A stretch of DNA of 8,136 nt, from the NCBI RefSeq assembly GCF_946885725.1, contig NZ_CAMPGZ010000186.1, positions 1 through 8,136 of the forward strand, given 5' to 3'. The notes beneath the pieces were generated by a model. It had not been told where the DNA came from. It worked only from the letters and a program-made list of their open reading frames with translations, and did no database searches. Position numbers and translations under genes: made by a program. Shown piece by piece: positions 5,607-8,136 of the stretch; position 1 is the first letter of the stretch, and every line of letters begins with the position of its first letter. Origin of the DNA: an uncultured Nocardioides sp. GTDB taxonomy: Bacteria; Actinomycetota; Actinomycetes; Propionibacteriales; Nocardioidaceae.

Positions 5607-6614
5607 CTACACCCCCAGCCGCCCCAGCACGTCCCCCACGCGCTGCGACTCGGCGGCCAGGAAACGGCCGAACGCCGCACCAGTGAGATAGGCGTCGGTC
5701 CAGCCGTTCGCGGCCTCCGCGTCACGCCAGGCTCGGGTGGCGTGCACGCGGTCGACGAGGGCGACATGCCGGTCGCGCTGCTCGGTGCTCAGAGCGGGCG
5801 GCGCGACCAGGCCACGCCAGTTGGCGAACTCCAGGGGCACGCCGGCCTCGCGCAGCGTCGGGGCGTCCACGCCCGGCACCGGCCGGTCGCCGGTCACCGC
5901 CAGCACGCGGACGGCGCCGGCGCGGACCTGGTCGATGTTCTCCAGCACGCCGGACAGGGCAGCGTCGATGCGCTCGGTGAACAGGGCCGCGAGGGTGGGG
6001 CCGCCGCCGTCGTACGTCCGGTAGCGGACCTGGCGCGGGTCGATCCCGACCGCTTCGGCGAGCAGGTGGGTAGCCAGGTGGTCCGGGCCGCCGGGCAGGG
6101 AGCCGCCGCCGAACCGCAGCCGCGGCGGGTCTCGCCTCCAGGCGTCGACGAGCGAGTCCAGGTCGCGGTGCGGAGAGCCGTCACGCACCATCACGATCTC
6201 CTGCTCGCTGAGCAGCCGCGCGACCGGTGTCACCTGGTCGAGGCCGACGGAGGTGCGGTTGGTGTGCAGGCTGCCGACGACGCCGAGGCCCATCATCATC
6301 AGGAAGTCGCCGTTGCCGCGCTCGTGCGCGGTCCGTGCCAGGCCGGCGGCGCCGCTGGCGCCCTCGAGGTTGAAGATCTCGGGCCGTTCGCCGAGGCCCT
6401 CGTCCTCGATGATCCCGGCGAGGATCCGGGCGGTCGTGTCGTAGCCGCCGCCCGCCGCGTTGGGCACCATGATCCGCAGCTGCTCGGTGTCGACGGTGCC
6501 GGCGCGAGGATCGCAGCCGGCCGTCAGTGGCAGCAGGGGCAGCAGTGACGACGCCGCAGCGGCCGTCAGCACCCGTCGCCGGCTCAGCACCCGGCGAGCA
6601 TAGATCCCTGCCAT
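5607..6614 (-). CDS. Second, stand-alone TctC-family lipoprotein (candidate co-sensor for the adjacent kinase)
   Basis: Paralogue of the tctC product at 2026-3042, 335 residues from ATG 6614. It has a twin-arginine signal LSRRRVLTAAAA (about 10-21), a leucine-rich stretch and the lipobox LTAGC with Cys34, so it should be a Tat-exported lipoprotein. The mature part has LRIMVPNAAGGGYDTTAR, IFNLEGASGAAGL, LRFGGGSLPGGPDHL, NWRGLVAPPALS and NGWTDAYLTG, each aligning with a counterpart in the first TctC. No tctB or tctA accompanies it. Instead it is divergent from a CitA/DcuS-type sensor kinase with 17 bases between starts. It may lend substrate to TctBA or, more likely, present ligand to the kinase; both are inferences. 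GTG at 6590-6588 is a strong alternative start: it leaves the Tat signal as VLSRRRVL and follows a TANNNT element by six bases. Confidence 0.93.
   Translation of the reverse strand: MAGIYARRVLSRRRVLTAAAASSLLPLLPLTAGCDPRAGTVDTEQLRIMVPNAAGGGYDTTARILAGIIEDEGLGERPEIFNLEGASGAAGLARTAHERGNGDFLMMMGLGVVGSLHTNRTSVGLDQVTPVARLLSEQEIVMVRDGSPHRDLDSLVDAWRRDPPRLRFGGGSLPGGPDHLATHLLAEAVGIDPRQVRYRTYDGGGPTLAALFTERIDAALSGVLENIDQVRAGAVRVLAVTGDRPVPGVDAPTLREAGVPLEFANWRGLVAPPALSTEQRDRHVALVDRVHATRAWRDAEAANGWTDAYLTGAAFGRFLAAESQRVGDVLGRLGV
6597..6602 (-). promoter_or_regulatory. Candidate -10 for a leaderless transcript of the second tctC
   Basis: On the minus strand TATGCT (6602-6597) fits TANNNT and is followed by six bases and then GTG at 6590-6588. 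This is the spacing expected if transcription starts at the GTG itself. Leaderless mRNAs are common in actinobacteria. No good -35 is visible. If correct, the annotated ATG at 6614 would be upstream of the transcript. Confidence 0.35.
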
Positions 6615-6631
6615 GGGCGAGACTGCCTGCC

Positions 6632-8136
6632 GTGAGACGACGCCTCTCCCTCGCGGGGCAGCTCCTCGCGCTCCAGGCCGTCGTCGTGCTGGTCGTGGTG
6701 CTGGGCCTGACGCCCGTGCTGCTGGTGCAGAACGACGTCGCGTTCCGGCGCACCGAGAGCCGCCGCGTGCTCGCCACCGCCGAGAACGTCGCCGACACCC
6801 GCGTCCTCGAGGCCGGGCTCGCCACCGGCACCAACGCCGGCGTGGCCGGTGAGGCCGAGCGCGCACGTGCGACGTCCGGCTCGTCGTACGTCCTCGTCAC
6901 CGACGCCGACGGCGAGGTCGTGCACTCGTCGAACCCGAGTGACATCGGTACGACGGTGACCCGGCCCGGGCGCGGGCGCTCGTGGGTCGGCGTGGTCGAC
7001 GAGGACGGCAGCAGCGCGATCGAGGCGCGGGCGCCGGTGCAGGCGATCCGGAGCCGCGGCGACGTGCTGATCGGGGACGTCGTCGGCTACGTGATCATCG
7101 GCCGCGACTACCCGACGCTGCGCGAACGGCTCGGGGCCACGGCGCCGACGCTGCTCATCTACGTGCTGGTCGGCTCCCTCGTCGGCCTCGGCGGCAGCCT
7201 GCTGCTGTCGCGGCGGATCAAGCGGCAGACCCACGGCCTGGAGCCCAACGAGATCGCCGGCCTCGTCGAGCACCGCGAGGCCATGCTGCACGGCCTGCGC
7301 GAGGGCGTGGTCGGCGTGGACACCTCGGGGCACGTCACGCTGGTCAACGACGAGGCCGTGCGTCTGCTCGCGCTCGACGAGTCCGACCACGTCGGGCGTC
7401 CCGTCGCCGAGCTGCCGGTGCCGCCCTCGGTCGCTTCGGTTCTGGCGGGTGAGACCGGGGCCAGCGACCTGGCCGTCGCATCCGCGGGCCGGGTGCTCGT
7501 GCTCAACCAGATGCCGGTGGTGAACCAGGGCATGCGCATCGGCTGGGTCACCACCGTCCGCGACCGCACCGAGCTCGTCGACCTCAACCGGCAGCTCGAC
7601 GTCTGGCGCAGCACGACCGACACGCTGCGCTCGCAGGCACACGAGTTCAGTAACCGGATGCACACGATCGCGGGTCTGATCGAGCTCGAGGAGTACGACG
7701 AGGTCGCGGCCTTCGTCGCCACGCAGGAACGTGCCCGCGCCGGCTGGACCGACCGGGTGGTCGCCCGCGTCGAGGACCCGGCCGTCGCGGCGCTGCTCGT
7801 CGCGAAGGGCAGCCGCGCCACCGAGCTGGGCGTGCGGCTCGACCTCGAGGACGAGGCACGGCTGCCGACCCTGCCCGACGACGTCTCCGCCGACCTCGTG
7901 ACCGTGCTCGGCAACCTCGTCGACAACGCGATGGAGGCGGTCGCGTCGAAGCAGGGTTCGGTGCTCGTCGGGCTCTCGGCCGACGAATACGCCGTGCGGC
8001 TGCGGGTCTCCGACGACGGCCCGGGAATCCCCGACGAGCTGGCCGAGCGGGTGTTCGCGCAGGGGTTCACCACGAAGGCGGCCTCCGGCCAGGCCGACTC
8101 CGGCGAACGCGGCTGGGGCCTGGCCCTCGTCCGCGT
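6632..8136 (+). CDS. CitA/DcuS-family sensor histidine kinase, 3' end cut by window edge
   Basis: Membrane sensor kinase of a two-component system. 501 complete codons are visible, and only the end of the catalytic domain is missing. Order: TM1 about 11-32; extracytoplasmic PAS/Cache-like domain about 33-168, including VLVTDADGEVVHSSNPSDIG; TM2 about 171-192; cytoplasmic PAS about 212-310 (LREGVVGVDTSGHVTLVN). Then comes the dimerisation/phosphoacceptor helix with His337 in SQAHEFSNRMHTIAGLIEL, the hallmark of the CitA/DcuS/DctB-like (SpoOB-type) class. The ATPase domain has N box NLVDNAMEAV (428-437), G1 DDGPGIP (461-467), FTTK and G2 GWGLAL (494-499). The GTG start at 6632 gives the typical VRRRLSLAGQLLALQ N-terminus; its Shine-Dalgarno (GGGCGAG) is weak and rather distant. 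A response regulator is expected just past the right edge. It probably controls carboxylate uptake, perhaps the nearby tctCBA. Confidence 0.95.
   Translation, partial: MRRRLSLAGQLLALQAVVVLVVVLGLTPVLLVQNDVAFRRTESRRVLATAENVADTRVLEAGLATGTNAGVAGEAERARATSGSSYVLVTDADGEVVHSSNPSDIGTTVTRPGRGRSWVGVVDEDGSSAIEARAPVQAIRSRGDVLIGDVVGYVIIGRDYPTLRERLGATAPTLLIYVLVGSLVGLGGSLLLSRRIKRQTHGLEPNEIAGLVEHREAMLHGLREGVVGVDTSGHVTLVNDEAVRLLALDESDHVGRPVAELPVPPSVASVLAGETGASDLAVASAGRVLVLNQMPVVNQGMRIGWVTTVRDRTELVDLNRQLDVWRSTTDTLRSQAHEFSNRMHTIAGLIELEEYDEVAAFVATQERARAGWTDRVVARVEDPAVAALLVAKGSRATELGVRLDLEDEARLPTLPDDVSADLVTVLGNLVDNAMEAVASKQGSVLVGLSADEYAVRLRVSDDGPGIPDELAERVFAQGFTTKAASGQADSGERGWGLALVR

Noticed and set aside
6613..6852. 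Plus-strand ATG at 6613 as the kinase start or a separate small gene
   Set aside because: It is in a different frame from the kinase and gives an Arg/Pro-rich product; the GTG at 6632 opens the frame that shows TM1 and the sensor domain.
6615..6866. N-terminal extension of the second TctC up to 6866
   Set aside because: The added residues are nearly all Arg, Gly, Ala and Pro and lie antisense to the kinase; a lipoprotein signal must be N-terminal, which supports 6614 or 6590.
1..8136. Search for tRNA, rRNA, CRISPR array, transposase or phage genes
   Set aside because: No cloverleaf-like, repeat-spacer or recombinase signature was seen; gaps are short except for 1821-2025 and 5506-5606.

Overview
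The window is very GC-rich, with G/C-ending codons, GTG and TTG starts, GTGA stop/start overlaps and actinobacterial-looking lipoproteins. It most likely comes from a high-GC actinobacterium. A Nocardioides-like genus is a guess; nothing in the window fixes the taxon. There are eight protein-coding genes, two of them cut by the window edges. I see no tRNA, rRNA, CRISPR array or insertion sequence.

Left block (1-1820, minus strand): an IclR-family regulator is followed, with a 4-base GTGA overlap, by a family III (CaiB/BaiF) CoA-transferase that runs off the left edge. A 205-base intergenic region (1821-2025) with several short repeats and palindromes separates this pair from a divergent plus-strand operon.

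Central block (2026-5505, plus strand): a complete tripartite tricarboxylate transporter (TTT) in the order tctC (binding lipoprotein), tctB (small membrane subunit), tctA (large membrane subunit), chained by GTGA overlaps. A universal stress protein (Usp) gene with its own strong ribosome binding site follows after an 11-base gap. The likely reading is that an organic (di/tri)carboxylate enters through TctCBA and is activated as a CoA thioester by the CoA-transferase, with IclR acting at the shared intergenic region.

Right block (5506-8136): a convergent intergenic region holds nested inverted repeats, probably a bidirectional terminator. It is followed by a second, stand-alone TctC paralogue on the minus strand with a twin-arginine lipoprotein signal. 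This is tightly divergent (17 bases between start codons) from a CitA/DcuS-type sensor histidine kinase that runs off the right edge. The kinase appears to have lost the three carboxylate-contacting residues known from DcuS. Together with the orphan TctC beside it, this suggests that the lipoprotein supplies ligand recognition to the kinase, in the manner proposed for Bordetella BctC/BctE. That is the most interesting hypothesis in the window.
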